From: Pseudomonas batumici
GTDB lineage: Bacteria > Pseudomonadota > Gammaproteobacteria > Pseudomonadales > Pseudomonadaceae
Direction: 5' to 3'
Assembly (NCBI RefSeq): GCF_000820515.1
Contig: NZ_JXDG01000047.1
Coordinates: forward strand, 1 to 64,000
DNA length: 64,000 bases
In this document: piece by piece, positions 1 to 7,741 of the stretch
Layout: every line of letters begins with the position of its first letter
How positions within the stretch are numbered: the stretch's first letter is position 1
Made by a program: the position numbers and the translations under genes
The notes under the pieces: generated by a model
What the model was told of the DNA's origin: nothing
Database searches by the model: none
The model's input: only the letters and a program-made list of their open reading frames with translations

Positions 1-75
1 CGCTTCAGCTCCTTCTGGGCTTCGATACTCTGAAGCGAACCGCCGATCCAAACTCTCAAAACCTTCGTAACTCAT
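1..75 (-). CDS. Possible 5' end of a leftward gene cut by the window edge
   Basis: An ATG at position 75 opens a leftward frame (begins MSYEGFESLDRR) that stays open to the window edge, 25 codons later. It lies about 40 bp downstream of a very good sigma-70 promoter on the same strand, which is the main reason to list it. The Shine-Dalgarno is weak (only GAG). The product is not recognisable from so short a stretch, and the transcript could instead be the leader of an RNA or of another gene starting outside the window. Confidence 0.25.
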   Translation of the reverse strand, partial: MSYEGFESLDRRFASEYRSPEGAEA

Positions 76-122
76 TGAATCTCAAAGGCTTTTCCGTTTC
101 GACCGCGCCGGAAGTGGGGCGA

Positions 123-150
123 ATTATAGACCTGTAGGATTTGCCGTCAA
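123..150 (-). promoter_or_regulatory. Strong sigma-70 promoter, leftward
   Basis: On the minus strand TTGACG (145–150) and a perfect TATAAT (123–128) are separated by 16 bp and followed by a GC-rich discriminator (TCGCCCC). This is close to consensus, and GC-rich discriminators are typical of stringently controlled stable-RNA and ribosomal promoters. It points out of the window towards position 1. Confidence 0.6.
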
Positions 151-243
151 CCGTTAATTTCACTTTTCTGCCATAAAGATCAAAGGCACCGAAAACCAAC
201 TCTGGCACATGCCCCCCCACCCACTCTCCGGCAAAACGCGCTC

Positions 244-332
244 TGTGGGAGCCGGCTTGCTGGCGATAGCCGTGTGTCAGCCAACGAAGATGTCGACCAT
301 GAAACCGCAATCGCCAGCAAGCCGGCTCCTAC
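244..332. repeat. Paired Pseudomonas REP element
   Basis: The arms TGTGGGAGCCGGCTTGCTGG (244–263) and its inverted counterpart ending in AAGCCGGCTCCTACA (311–332) face each other across about 45 bp. This GGAGCCGGCTTGCTGGCGAT core is the common fluorescent-pseudomonad intergenic REP and recurs in this window near 2651, 32202 and 45314. Confidence 0.85.
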
Positions 333-406
333 AAAAGATCGCGTGCACCTCAAGACCGGCATCGCTCGCACATTACCTGTCTTCTATATGGAAGAGCACG
401 AACACC

Positions 407-426
407 TTGAGCAATATATTGCTCAA
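407..426. promoter_or_regulatory. Perfect 20-bp palindrome upstream of rhtA (candidate operator)
   Basis: TTGAGCAATATATTGCTCAA is a perfect two-fold palindrome ending 64 bp before the rhtA ATG. Its AT-rich centre and position suggest an operator for a dimeric regulator of amino-acid efflux (Lrp-like or LysR-like). No regulator gene is adjacent, so the assignment is inference. Confidence 0.45.
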
Positions 427-490
427 CGGCGCTTTGTTCCGCATCATGTACAGCTGCCTTCTTCCCTATAGACCCGGACGCCCCCACCCC

Positions 491-1378
491 ATGACCCAGC
501 AGTCCCGTAGCCTGGCCTCGACACTCTTTCCCGTCGGCCTGCTGCTTATCGCAATGGCTTCGATTCAATCCGGCGCCTCCCTGGCCAAAAGCATGTTCCC
601 GATTGTCGGCGCCCAGGGCACCACCACCCTGCGCCTGGTGTTTGCCAGCATCATCATGGTGTTGGTCCTGCGCCCCTGGCGGGCAACATTCACCGCCCGA
701 TCCCTGCGCACCGTCATCATCTATGGCATCGCCCTGGGCGGAATGAACTTCCTCTTCTATATGTCCTTGAGAAGTGTCCCCCTGGGCATTGCCGTCGCCC
801 TGGAATTCACCGGCCCCCTGGCGGTGGCGATTTACGCATCGCGCCGCGCCATCGACTTTCTCTGGATAGCCCTGGCGGTCAGCGGGCTCCTGCTGCTGAT
901 CCCCTCCGGCGCGACCAGCGCCAATATTGATCTGCTCGGCACCGGCTATGCACTGGGGGCCGGCGCATGCTGGGCGCTGTACATCCTGTACGGCCAGAAA
1001 GCCGGCAACGACAATGGCATCCAGACCGCCGCCCTCGGCGTGGTGATTGCCGCCCTGTTCATCGCCCCCATCGGTATCGTCCACGCCGGCACCGCCCTGC
1101 TCACCCCGGCCTTGATCCCGACGGCCATCGGCGTCGCCATCCTGTCCACCGCCCTGCCCTACAGCCTGGAAATGGTCGCGTTGACGCGCATGCCCGCCCG
1201 CACCTTCGGTACCTTGATGAGCATCGAACCCTCCTTCGGCGCGCTGTCCGGGCTGTTGTTCCTGCACGAGTACCTGTCCGTCGCCCAGTGGCTCGCCATC
1301 GCCTGCATTATCAGCGCCTCCGTCGGAGCCACGCTGACCCTGCGCAAGGAGTCCGCACCCGCCGTCGCCGCCGATTGA
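491..1378 (+). CDS. rhtA: Threonine/homoserine exporter RhtA (EamA/DMT family)
   Basis: The product is an inner-membrane exporter of threonine and homoserine, 295 aa, the same length as E. coli RhtA. About ten hydrophobic segments form two EamA repeats. The first starts near residue 12 (PVGLLLIAMASIQSGASLAK). The second carries the ALGAGACWALYILYGQKAG and IEPSFGALSGLLFL motifs typical of RhtA. The frame is open back to 209, but that extension runs through REP sequence, so the ATG at 491 is chosen. Its ribosome-binding site is weak (CCCCCACCCC upstream). The gene stands alone, preceded by a perfect palindrome that may control it. Family assignment is firm; substrate specificity is by homology. 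Confidence 0.85.
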   Translation: MTQQSRSLASTLFPVGLLLIAMASIQSGASLAKSMFPIVGAQGTTTLRLVFASIIMVLVLRPWRATFTARSLRTVIIYGIALGGMNFLFYMSLRSVPLGIAVALEFTGPLAVAIYASRRAIDFLWIALAVSGLLLLIPSGATSANIDLLGTGYALGAGACWALYILYGQKAGNDNGIQTAALGVVIAALFIAPIGIVHAGTALLTPALIPTAIGVAILSTALPYSLEMVALTRMPARTFGTLMSIEPSFGALSGLLFLHEYLSVAQWLAIACIISASVGATLTLRKESAPAVAAD

Positions 1379-1544
1379 TACAGAGTGTGAGCCAGCTCTG
1401 GTATTTACCGCTCAAATAGGACATGTTTACGCCTAACTCAATGCCAGCCTTGGAAATTTTGGACAGGGGGACTCAAGGAAGAATCAGGCGGCAGGAAAAA
1501 AGCCAAACCGGACGAGTTGATCCGGGGCAGAGATAGGGATGGTA

Positions 1545-1868
1545 ATGAAACGCTTCTTGATAGTCCTGGCAGTACTTGCCGTCGCCGGCTGCGCCGCGAC
1601 CTCGAAACCGATGAAATACGGTAAGCGCGGCGTGCATATCAACTGTTCCGGGCTGACATCCTCCTGGGAAAAGTGCTACGCCAAAGCCGCTGACTCCTGC
1701 AGCGACAACGGTTATCGAGTCCTCGCCAAGTCCGGCGATGCCGTGGAAGACCCGGGTGACTATCCGTTCGGCCTCAACCCGGCCGGCTATACCAGCCGCA
1801 GCATGATCATCATCTGCAACAAGCCATCCGCGCTAAACCCCAAAACGCCCCCGCCCTCTGACGATTGA
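1545..1868 (+). CDS. Small outer-membrane lipoprotein, unknown function
   Basis: A 107-aa lipoprotein. It has a short type II signal peptide with lipobox VAGC (Cys16), then a small domain with four further cysteines (HINC, EKC, DSC, IIC) that could form two disulfides in the periplasm. The C-terminus is proline-rich (KTPPPSDD). An in-frame ATG lies two codons upstream at 1539, but AGGGA is spaced correctly (about 7 nt) only for the ATG at 1545. It is a stand-alone gene. I do not recognise a functional family beyond 'conserved Pseudomonas lipoprotein'. Confidence 0.75.
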   Translation: MKRFLIVLAVLAVAGCAATSKPMKYGKRGVHINCSGLTSSWEKCYAKAADSCSDNGYRVLAKSGDAVEDPGDYPFGLNPAGYTSRSMIIICNKPSALNPKTPPPSDD

Positions 1869-1981
1869 TTTCGTGGCGAATAACGCATGGTTGTGTTCCT
1901 GTTCACGGTCTTGACGCTTATCGAAGCGTAGCTGAGCACTGGTAAGCTCAGCCCCCCGACAACGACAAGGATGCTTCATCC

Positions 1982-2578
1982 ATGAACAAAACCGTCGAGT
2001 TCTACTTTGACCTGGGTAGCCCGGCCTCCTACCTGGCGTACACCCAATTGCCCCGCCTTTGTGAACAGACCGCCAGCCAACTGATCTACCGGCCGATGCT
2101 ACTGGGTGGCGTATTCAAGGCCACGGGCAATGCCTCTCCCGCCGAGATACCGGCCAAGGGTCGCTACATGATCCAGGACCTGACGCGCTATGCCAGCCGT
2201 TACGGCGTGGCCTTTCGCTTCAATCCGCACTTCCCGATCAATACCCTCTTGCTGATGCGCGCGACCACCGGCATGCAACTGCGCCACCCGGAGCATTTTG
2301 TCGATTTCGTCGACGTCCTTTATCGCGCCCTCTGGGTTGACGGGCACAACCTGAACGACCCGGCCACCGTCGCCCAGGTGCTTGGCGACAACGGTTTCGA
2401 CCCACAACAGATCCTGGCGCTGACCCAGGACGAAGAGGTCAAGGCCGCTCTCAAGGCCAACACCGACCAGGCCCTGCAGCGCGGCATTTTTGGTGCCCCC
2501 AGCCTGTTTGTCGGTAATCAGCTGTTCTTCGGCCAGGACCGCCTCGACTTCGTCCGTGAAGCCTTACTCCAGGCTTGA
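1982..2578 (+). CDS. 2-hydroxychromene-2-carboxylate isomerase family protein (DsbA-like fold)
   Basis: A 198-aa member of the kappa-class GST/DsbA-like isomerases. The N-terminus EFYFDLGSPASYLAY holds the family serine used with glutathione, and the C-terminal IFGAPSLFVGNQLFFGQDRLDFV is the hallmark cis-Pro/'GxDRL' end of the family. Naphthalene-degradation NahD belongs here, but no aromatic pathway genes flank this copy, so the natural substrate is unknown. It is probably a glutathione-dependent isomerase or oxidoreductase. AAGGATG upstream supports the ATG at 1982. It is followed by REP sequence and a convergent gene. Confidence 0.8.
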   Translation: MNKTVEFYFDLGSPASYLAYTQLPRLCEQTASQLIYRPMLLGGVFKATGNASPAEIPAKGRYMIQDLTRYASRYGVAFRFNPHFPINTLLLMRATTGMQLRHPEHFVDFVDVLYRALWVDGHNLNDPATVAQVLGDNGFDPQQILALTQDEEVKAALKANTDQALQRGIFGAPSLFVGNQLFFGQDRLDFVREALLQA

Positions 2579-2588
2579 GACCTGGATG

Positions 2589-2676
2589 TGGCAGGGGCCA
2601 GCTTGCCGGTAATGATGTCCGCTAGGACGATGCAAGGTCCAAGGACCGCCATCGCCAGCAAGCCGGCTCCTACAGG
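2589..2676. repeat. Degenerate REP pair
   Basis: The right arm ATCGCCAGCAAGCCGGCTCC (2651–2670, followed by TACAGG) is canonical. The left arm (GGGGCCAGCTTGCCGGTAAT, about 2594–2613) is degraded. It lies between two convergent genes, where it can also help end transcription. Confidence 0.7.
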
Positions 2677-2720
2677 ATCGCGGTGCCCCAGGGGAGTGAG
2701 TCAAGCCCGGAGATCAGCGA

Positions 2721-4529
2721 TCAGATCGCGACCGTACGGGTGTTCAACCATTCCAGCGCCGCGCCGTCCAGCAACGGACTCAGACGCTCGCGTACTTCGG
2801 CGTGGTAGGCGTTGAACCAGTCACGTTCCTCCTGCGTCAGCAACGACGGCTCCAGGCAGCGGGTGTCGATCGGACACAGCGTCAGGGTCTCGAACTTGAG
2901 GAACTCGCCGAACTCGCTCTTGCCCGCCTCGCGGTTCAGCACCAGGTTTTCGATGCGCACGCCCCAACGGCCCGGACGATAGGTCCCAGGCTCGATGGAG
3001 GTGATCATCCCCGGCTGCATGGCGGTCTGCGGTGCCGCGACCGCCTGGTAGGCAATCACCTGCGGACCTTCGTGCACGTTGAGGAAGTAGCCGACGCCAT
3101 GGCCGGTGCCATGCCCGTAGTCCACGCTTTCGGCCCAGATCGGTGCCCGGGCGATGGCATCCAGCAGCGGCGAAAGAATACCGCGCGGGAATTGCGCCCG
3201 GGACAAGGCGATCACGCCCTTGAGCACCCGCGTGCAATCGCGTTTCTGCTCGGCCGTCGGCGTGCCCACCGGCACCATCCGGGTAATGTCCGTGGTACCG
3301 CCCTGATACTGGCCGCCGGAGTCGATCAGCAGCAGGCCGTCGCCCTCGATCAGCGCATGCTCGGCCTCGGTGGCGTGATAGTGCGGCATCGCCCCGTTGG
3401 CGTTGAACGCGGCAATGGTATTGAAGCTCAGCGACACATAACCCGGACGTCGCGCCCGGGCGGCGCTCAGGCGTTCGTCGATGGTCAGCTCGGTCACCCG
3501 CTCGTGGCCCAGTGCGCTCTCCAGCCAGGCGAAGAATTCGCACAAGGCCGCGCCGTCCTGCTCCATGGCCTGGCGGATATGCACCGCGTCGTCGAGGCTC
3601 TTGCGGGATTTGGCCAAGGTCGTCGGGTTGAGCCCCTCGACCAGTTTCACCTCCTGGCCGAGGTTGTCCAGCAAGCCGACCGTCACCCGCGCCGGGTCGA
3701 CCAGCAGGCTCGCCCCCGCCGGAATAGCGGCCAGCGCCGCGCCGACTTCGCGGTAGTCACGCAAGGTCACGCCATCGGCCTCGAGCACCTGCCCAAGCTC
3801 GGCACTCACCTTGTCCAGGGACACGAACAAGGTGACCTGGTCCTGGTTGACCAAGGCAAAGGAAACGAACACCGGATTGAAGGACACGTCGGCACCGCGC
3901 AGGTTGAACAACCAGGCGATATCGTCCAGCGTGGCGATGAAATGCCAGTCGGCGCCGCGGGCTTTCAGCTCGCCACGCAACTGGGCGAGCTTCTCGCCCC
4001 GACTGACCGTCGCCTGCGGCGGCAGGTGCTGATAGATCGGCTGGTTCGGCAGCGCCTCGCGGTCTTCCCAGACCTGATCGAGCAGGTCGATATCGGTGCG
4101 CAGCCGCGCCCCGCGTGCGCGCAACTTGTCGCCCAGGGTCCGCGCCGAAGCCAGCGCCATGACCGCGCCATCCACCGCGACCACGCCAGCCGGCGGTGTC
4201 TGTTCGGCCAGCCAGTCCAGCGGACCGGGTTGCCCCGGCAACAACTTCATCAGCTCGATACCGCTACCGGCCAACTCCTTGGTCGCCTGCTCCCAGTACC
4301 GACTGTCAGCCCAGACACCGGCGAACTCCGGCGTCACGATCAAGGTGCCGACCGAACCATGAAAACCCGACAGCCATTGCCGGCCTTGCCAGTAGGCGGG
4401 CAGGTACTCCGACAGGTGGGGATCGGCCGACGGCACCAGCAGGGCCTGAACGCCTTCACGGCGCATCAGTTCGCGCGTACGTGCCAGGCGCTGGGGAACG
4501 GTTCCTTGACTTGGGGTCTGCGTGCTCAT
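2721..4529 (-). CDS. Xaa-Pro aminopeptidase (aminopeptidase P, M24B), three-domain long form
   Basis: A 602-aa cytosolic metallopeptidase that removes N-terminal residues preceding proline. Two creatinase-like domains (N-terminal half) precede a pita-bread catalytic domain (about 300–545). All five metal ligands are visible: D403 (LIDSGG), D414 (TDITR), H477 (GHGTGHGVG), E513 (SIEPGTY) and E527 (VRIEN). The length and the GHGTGHGVGYFLNVHEGP motif match the eukaryotic-type XPNPEP1 subfamily rather than the 440-aa E. coli PepP. The start at 4529 has a clear AGGAGA site. The frame is open 10 codons further upstream without support. Confidence 0.92.
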   Translation of the reverse strand: MSTQTPSQGTVPQRLARTRELMRREGVQALLVPSADPHLSEYLPAYWQGRQWLSGFHGSVGTLIVTPEFAGVWADSRYWEQATKELAGSGIELMKLLPGQPGPLDWLAEQTPPAGVVAVDGAVMALASARTLGDKLRARGARLRTDIDLLDQVWEDREALPNQPIYQHLPPQATVSRGEKLAQLRGELKARGADWHFIATLDDIAWLFNLRGADVSFNPVFVSFALVNQDQVTLFVSLDKVSAELGQVLEADGVTLRDYREVGAALAAIPAGASLLVDPARVTVGLLDNLGQEVKLVEGLNPTTLAKSRKSLDDAVHIRQAMEQDGAALCEFFAWLESALGHERVTELTIDERLSAARARRPGYVSLSFNTIAAFNANGAMPHYHATEAEHALIEGDGLLLIDSGGQYQGGTTDITRMVPVGTPTAEQKRDCTRVLKGVIALSRAQFPRGILSPLLDAIARAPIWAESVDYGHGTGHGVGYFLNVHEGPQVIAYQAVAAPQTAMQPGMITSIEPGTYRPGRWGVRIENLVLNREAGKSEFGEFLKFETLTLCPIDTRCLEPSLLTQEERDWFNAYHAEVRERLSPLLDGAALEWLNTRTVAI

Positions 4530-4575
4530 TGTGTCTCCTGCTAACCACTTATTATTCAATTGTTATCCGATGCCA

Positions 4576-5745
4576 TCACGGCCGGGCAACCGCCCAGAAG
4601 GGGGCCGGTGCGCTCAGGCTGGCTTTTATCGCCGACGCGGCGCGGTCGATGTCCTGCTCGGAGGTAAAACGCCCCAGACTCAGGCGAATGGTGCGACCGG
4701 CCAGCCGCGCATCATGCCCCAGTGCCAGCAGCACATGGGACGGCGCCTGGCTCGCGGAGTTGCAGGCGGAAGTGGCCGAGTACGCCAGGGATCGCCCCAA
4801 CGCCGCCGCGTCGAACTCGCCTTCGACGAATGTCAGACTCAGGGTATGGGGGATACGTTCCGTCGGACTGCCGTTCAGGCGCAGGCCGGGGACATCCGCC
4901 AATTGCTCCAGCAGACGCTGGCGTAGTTGATGGATGCGGGCAACTTCCTCTTCCAGATGCTCGCTCGCCAGGGCGAAGGCAGTGCCCATGCCGGCGATCT
5001 GGTGGGTGGCCAGGGTGCCGGAGCGCAGGCCGCCCTCATGGCCGCCGCCGTGGATCTGCGCGTGCAGTTTCTGTTGCGCGCGCGGCCCGACGTACAAGGC
5101 ACCGATGCCCTTGGGACCGTAGACCTTGTGGGCGGAAAACGACATCAGGTCCACCGGCAGGCGGGCCAGGTCGATGGTCACCTTGCCCGCACCCTGGGCC
5201 GCGTCCACATGGAACAGCGCGCCGTGCTCGCGCACCCGCTGGCCGATGGCCGCGATGTCATTGAGGGTGCCCAGTTCGTTGTTGACCAGCATCAGCGAGA
5301 CTAGGAAGGTGTCCTCGCGCAGGACTTCGCTGACCATCGCCGCGGTGATCAGCCCTTCGGCATTCGGCACCAGGTAGGTGACGGCCACACCGGCTTCCTG
5401 GAGTTGCCGGGCGGTATCGAGCACCGCCTTGTGTTCGATCTGGCTGGTGATCACATGCCCGCCACTGATACCACGGGCCTGGGCCACGCCTTTGAGGGCC
5501 AGGTTGTTCGATTCGGTGGCACCGGAGGTCCAGACGATCTGCTCGGGGCTCGCCCCCACCAGGCTCGCCACTTGTTGCCGGGCCTGCTCGACCGTCTGCC
5601 GGGCACGCTGGCCGAAGGCATGGGTGCTGGAGGCCGGGTTGCCGAAATTGCCGGAAAACCCCAGGCACTCGACCATCACTTGAATGACCCGCTCATCCAC
5701 CGGCGTGGTGGCGGCGTAGTCGAAATACAAAGGAAGTTCATTCAT
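4576..5745 (-). CDS. Cysteine desulfurase (IscS/NifS class V aminotransferase)
   Basis: A 389-aa PLP enzyme that converts cysteine to alanine and enzyme-bound persulfide for Fe–S cluster or thio-modification use. The PLP lysine is K207 in SFSAHKVYGPKG, and the persulfide cysteine is C328 in SACNSAS, at the same residue number as in E. coli IscS. GGHEGGLRSGT is also conserved. It is not in an isc operon (no iscR, iscU or hscAB nearby), so it is an additional, stand-alone desulfurase. MNELPLYFDYAATTP is chosen as start. The longer frame to 5949 has no family-like sequence. Confidence 0.9.
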   Translation of the reverse strand: MNELPLYFDYAATTPVDERVIQVMVECLGFSGNFGNPASSTHAFGQRARQTVEQARQQVASLVGASPEQIVWTSGATESNNLALKGVAQARGISGGHVITSQIEHKAVLDTARQLQEAGVAVTYLVPNAEGLITAAMVSEVLREDTFLVSLMLVNNELGTLNDIAAIGQRVREHGALFHVDAAQGAGKVTIDLARLPVDLMSFSAHKVYGPKGIGALYVGPRAQQKLHAQIHGGGHEGGLRSGTLATHQIAGMGTAFALASEHLEEEVARIHQLRQRLLEQLADVPGLRLNGSPTERIPHTLSLTFVEGEFDAAALGRSLAYSATSACNSASQAPSHVLLALGHDARLAGRTIRLSLGRFTSEQDIDRAASAIKASLSAPAPFWAVARP

Positions 5746-5960
5746 GGCGAAAAGACTCGTAAAGCGTGTCCCGCGGATCGATTGCTTGCTGCCCCCCACC
5801 CTCTGGGGTTGGACGAACAGCTGTACCCGATGGAAAACGATTAAAGAAAGATGGCTTTCATTAAAAGTGCGTAGGAACGCTCCTGAAATCCAGCTTACAG
5901 GCACGGGGAAGGTGTTGCGAGTGTCAATCGTGCGGGAACAGGGAGACACGCAAGGAGCGC

Positions 5961-6587
5961 TCAGTGCAGCAGTTGCTGCGCACTCTCATGCAACAACGGA
6001 TACAGCGAGATCACCAACAGCAGCGCCATGCCTAGATTGAACAGCCGCAACCAGCGCGGGTCGCGCAGCACATTGCGCAACAGGCTGCCGCAGGCCGCCC
6101 AGACACTGACACTGGGGGCATTGATCAGGGCGAACACCGCCGCGATCACCAGGACGTTGGCGAAATAGCCCTGCAACGGCGTGTAGGTACTGATCGCACC
6201 GACCGCCATCACCCAGGCCTTGGGATTGACCCACTGAAACGCCGCGGCGTTCCAGAACCCGAACGGCCTGGCCTGCCCCGGCTCCACCTCGGAGACCGGT
6301 CCGGAACCGGCGATCTTCCAGGCGAGGTACAGCAGGTAGGCGCCACCGATATAGCGCAATGCCGTATAGAGCAGCGGATAGGCCTCGAACACCGCGCCAA
6401 GACCGAGACCCACCGCCAGCACCAGGACAAAGAAGCCGCAGGAGATCCCCAGGATATGGGGAATGGAGCGGTTGAAACCGAAGTTCACACCGGACGCCAG
6501 CAACATGGTGTTGTTGGGGCCGGGGGTCACGGAGGTCACCAGGGCGAAAAGGGCAAAGCCCAGCAGCAGGTCCAGCGAAAGGGTCAT
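5961..6587 (-). CDS. LysE/RhtB-family amino-acid exporter
   Basis: A 208-aa inner-membrane exporter with six predicted hydrophobic segments. The N-terminal signature TSVTPGPNNTMLLASG and the mid-protein FQWVNPKAWVMAVGA are diagnostic of the LysE family. The substrate is unknown; the family includes exporters of lysine, homoserine lactones and S-methylcysteine. GGAC lies at the right distance before the ATG at 6587. It has its own promoter region facing left, which holds CTGTACCGGTCC, a sequence like operators of MocR-type regulators. Confidence 0.88.
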   Translation of the reverse strand: MTLSLDLLLGFALFALVTSVTPGPNNTMLLASGVNFGFNRSIPHILGISCGFFVLVLAVGLGLGAVFEAYPLLYTALRYIGGAYLLYLAWKIAGSGPVSEVEPGQARPFGFWNAAAFQWVNPKAWVMAVGAISTYTPLQGYFANVLVIAAVFALINAPSVSVWAACGSLLRNVLRDPRWLRLFNLGMALLLVISLYPLLHESAQQLLH

Positions 6588-6731
6588 GACAGCGTCCGGT
6601 CACAAGGTCAGTCGGACATTCACCCTATCCCACGGGCCTGGCGGAACTCACGCACAGTTGACAAAAACTTGGACCGGTACAGTTTCAACCGCTAACACTG
6701 ATGGCTGCTTCTGTTACTGCCACGGTTGCCA

Positions 6732-7097
6732 CTAGCCCACCAGCGCACACTGCAGGGCGTCGTCGCGGCTGCGCTCGATGCTGCGCAGCACCTGGAACGA
6801 ACCGAAAGTCACCGCCTTGGCCCGGTGGCTGCGGATCAGTGCCCAGAAATCCTCTTCGCCGCTTTCGAAACGGGCGAATGCCGCCTCGCCGTCTTCCCGG
6901 GAGCGCCATTGCAGCGTATTGAGCACGCACCGACCGTCATCGCTGGCCTGCACCGTGCCGCTGATAAAGCCACCCTCGACCCGGGCCAGTCGCTCGGTCT
7001 GCCGGGCCAGGGCAGCCACCAGCGCCTCCAGCTGGCCGGGCTCGATCTCGAACTGGATCAATTGGGTAAAACTGCGATTTTGCGCTGTCGACGGCAT
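6732..7097 (-). CDS. Antibiotic-biosynthesis-monooxygenase (ABM) domain protein, SoxR target
   Basis: A 121-aa dimeric alpha+beta-barrel (ABM fold) protein. Recognisable elements are FTQLIQFEIEPGQLEAL, a central GFISGTVQASDDG…NTLQWRSREDGEAAFA, and a C-terminal helix. It lies divergent from soxR and has a SoxR-type promoter. This is the same arrangement as P. aeruginosa PA2274/PA2273, where the monooxygenase-like gene is a SoxR target. It is therefore probably a small oxidoreductase used against redox-cycling compounds. A GGGGGAG site supports the ATG at 7097 over an ATG at 7145. Confidence 0.82.
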   Translation of the reverse strand: MPSTAQNRSFTQLIQFEIEPGQLEALVAALARQTERLARVEGGFISGTVQASDDGRCVLNTLQWRSREDGEAAFARFESGEEDFWALIRSHRAKAVTFGSFQVLRSIERSRDDALQCALVG

Positions 7098-7147
7098 GAA
7101 AGGCTCCCCCGGGAAGTCGAACAGGATCTTGTGATCCGAGGCCACGC

Positions 7148-7178
7148 AGGGTAAAACCTCCAGCTAACTAGAGGTCAA
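7148..7178 (-). promoter_or_regulatory. SoxR-type promoter of the ABM gene (19-bp spacer)
   Basis: On the minus strand TTGACC (7173–7178) and TACCCT (7148–7153) are separated by exactly 19 bp. This over-long spacer is the hallmark of MerR/SoxR-activated promoters, and the SoxR palindrome sits inside it. Activated SoxR would untwist the spacer and turn on the ABM gene. Confidence 0.75.
7157..7174. promoter_or_regulatory. SoxR operator
   Basis: CCTCCAGCTAACTAGAGG matches the E. coli soxS operator CCTCAAGTTAACTTGAGG at 15 of 18 positions, with intact CCTC/GAGG ends and the TAACT core. It ends 17 bp before the soxR ATG, so SoxR may also limit its own expression. Confidence 0.85.
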
Positions 7179-7191
7179 GAGGTTTCTCCCC

Positions 7192-7653
7192 ATGGCGACA
7201 CAAAAGCCCCTGCCCACGGACAAGGCCCTTACGGTCGGTCAACTGGCGGCCCGTAGCGGCGTGGCCGTGACCGCCCTGCACTTCTATGAAAGCAAGGGGT
7301 TGATCAAGAGCTATCGCAACGCCGGTAACCAGCGCCGCTATCCGCGCGAGGTGCTCAGGCGGGTGGCCTTGATCAAGGTGGCCCAGCGCCTGGGGATTGC
7401 CTTGGCGGAGATTCACCAGGCCCTGCAGAGCCTGCCCGAAGGCCGGGCACCCACGGCTGCGGACTGGAAGCAGTTGTCGGAACACTGGCGGACCGGACTG
7501 GACGAACGCATCGCCCAGTTGACCCGGTTGCGCGACAAGCTCGACGGCTGTATCGGTTGTGGCTGCCTGTCGATGGAGAACTGCCCGCTGCGCAACTATG
7601 GCGATATGTTGGGTGCCCATGGAACGGGGGCGCGCTTGTTGGAGCCGAGGTAA
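7192..7653 (+). CDS. soxR: Redox-sensitive transcriptional activator SoxR
   Basis: A 153-aa MerR-family regulator. It has an N-terminal winged helix (LTVGQLAARSGVAVTALHFYESKGLI, residues 13–38), a dimerisation helix, and the [2Fe-2S] cluster motif C-x2-C-x-C-x5-C (CIGCGCLSMENC). Oxidation of the cluster by redox-active compounds activates it. In pseudomonads SoxR answers mainly to phenazines and similar metabolites rather than to superoxide through SoxS. AGAGGT precedes the ATG at 7192. It is divergent from its probable target, with the operator in the 94-bp gap between them. Confidence 0.95.
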   Translation: MATQKPLPTDKALTVGQLAARSGVAVTALHFYESKGLIKSYRNAGNQRRYPREVLRRVALIKVAQRLGIALAEIHQALQSLPEGRAPTAADWKQLSEHWRTGLDERIAQLTRLRDKLDGCIGCGCLSMENCPLRNYGDMLGAHGTGARLLEPR

Positions 7654-7741
7654 TGAGGTCGCGGCAACATTCGGTAATGGGTAAGATGGCGGCCTTTGAG
7701 CGCCACCCTGCCGCGCCCCCTGCCGATATTAAGCCGACCCG

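Larger units (their letters stand above)
151..490. other. Divergent intergenic region upstream of rhtA
   Basis: No gene is supported here. The stretch holds a paired REP element (244–332) and a perfect palindrome (407–426) between a leftward promoter and rhtA. Open frames through it on both strands follow the REP repeat and lack coding character. Confidence 0.6.

Noticed and set aside
244..332. Repeated GGAGCC(G/A)GCTTGCTGGCGAT units considered as CRISPR
   Set aside because: The units occur as inverted pairs scattered between genes, without regular spacers, which fits REP elements.
2802..4544. Long plus-strand ORF (580 codons) opposite the aminopeptidase gene
   Set aside because: Antisense shadow of a high-GC gene. 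The minus strand encodes a complete M24B enzyme with all metal ligands, while the plus frame has no recognisable motif.
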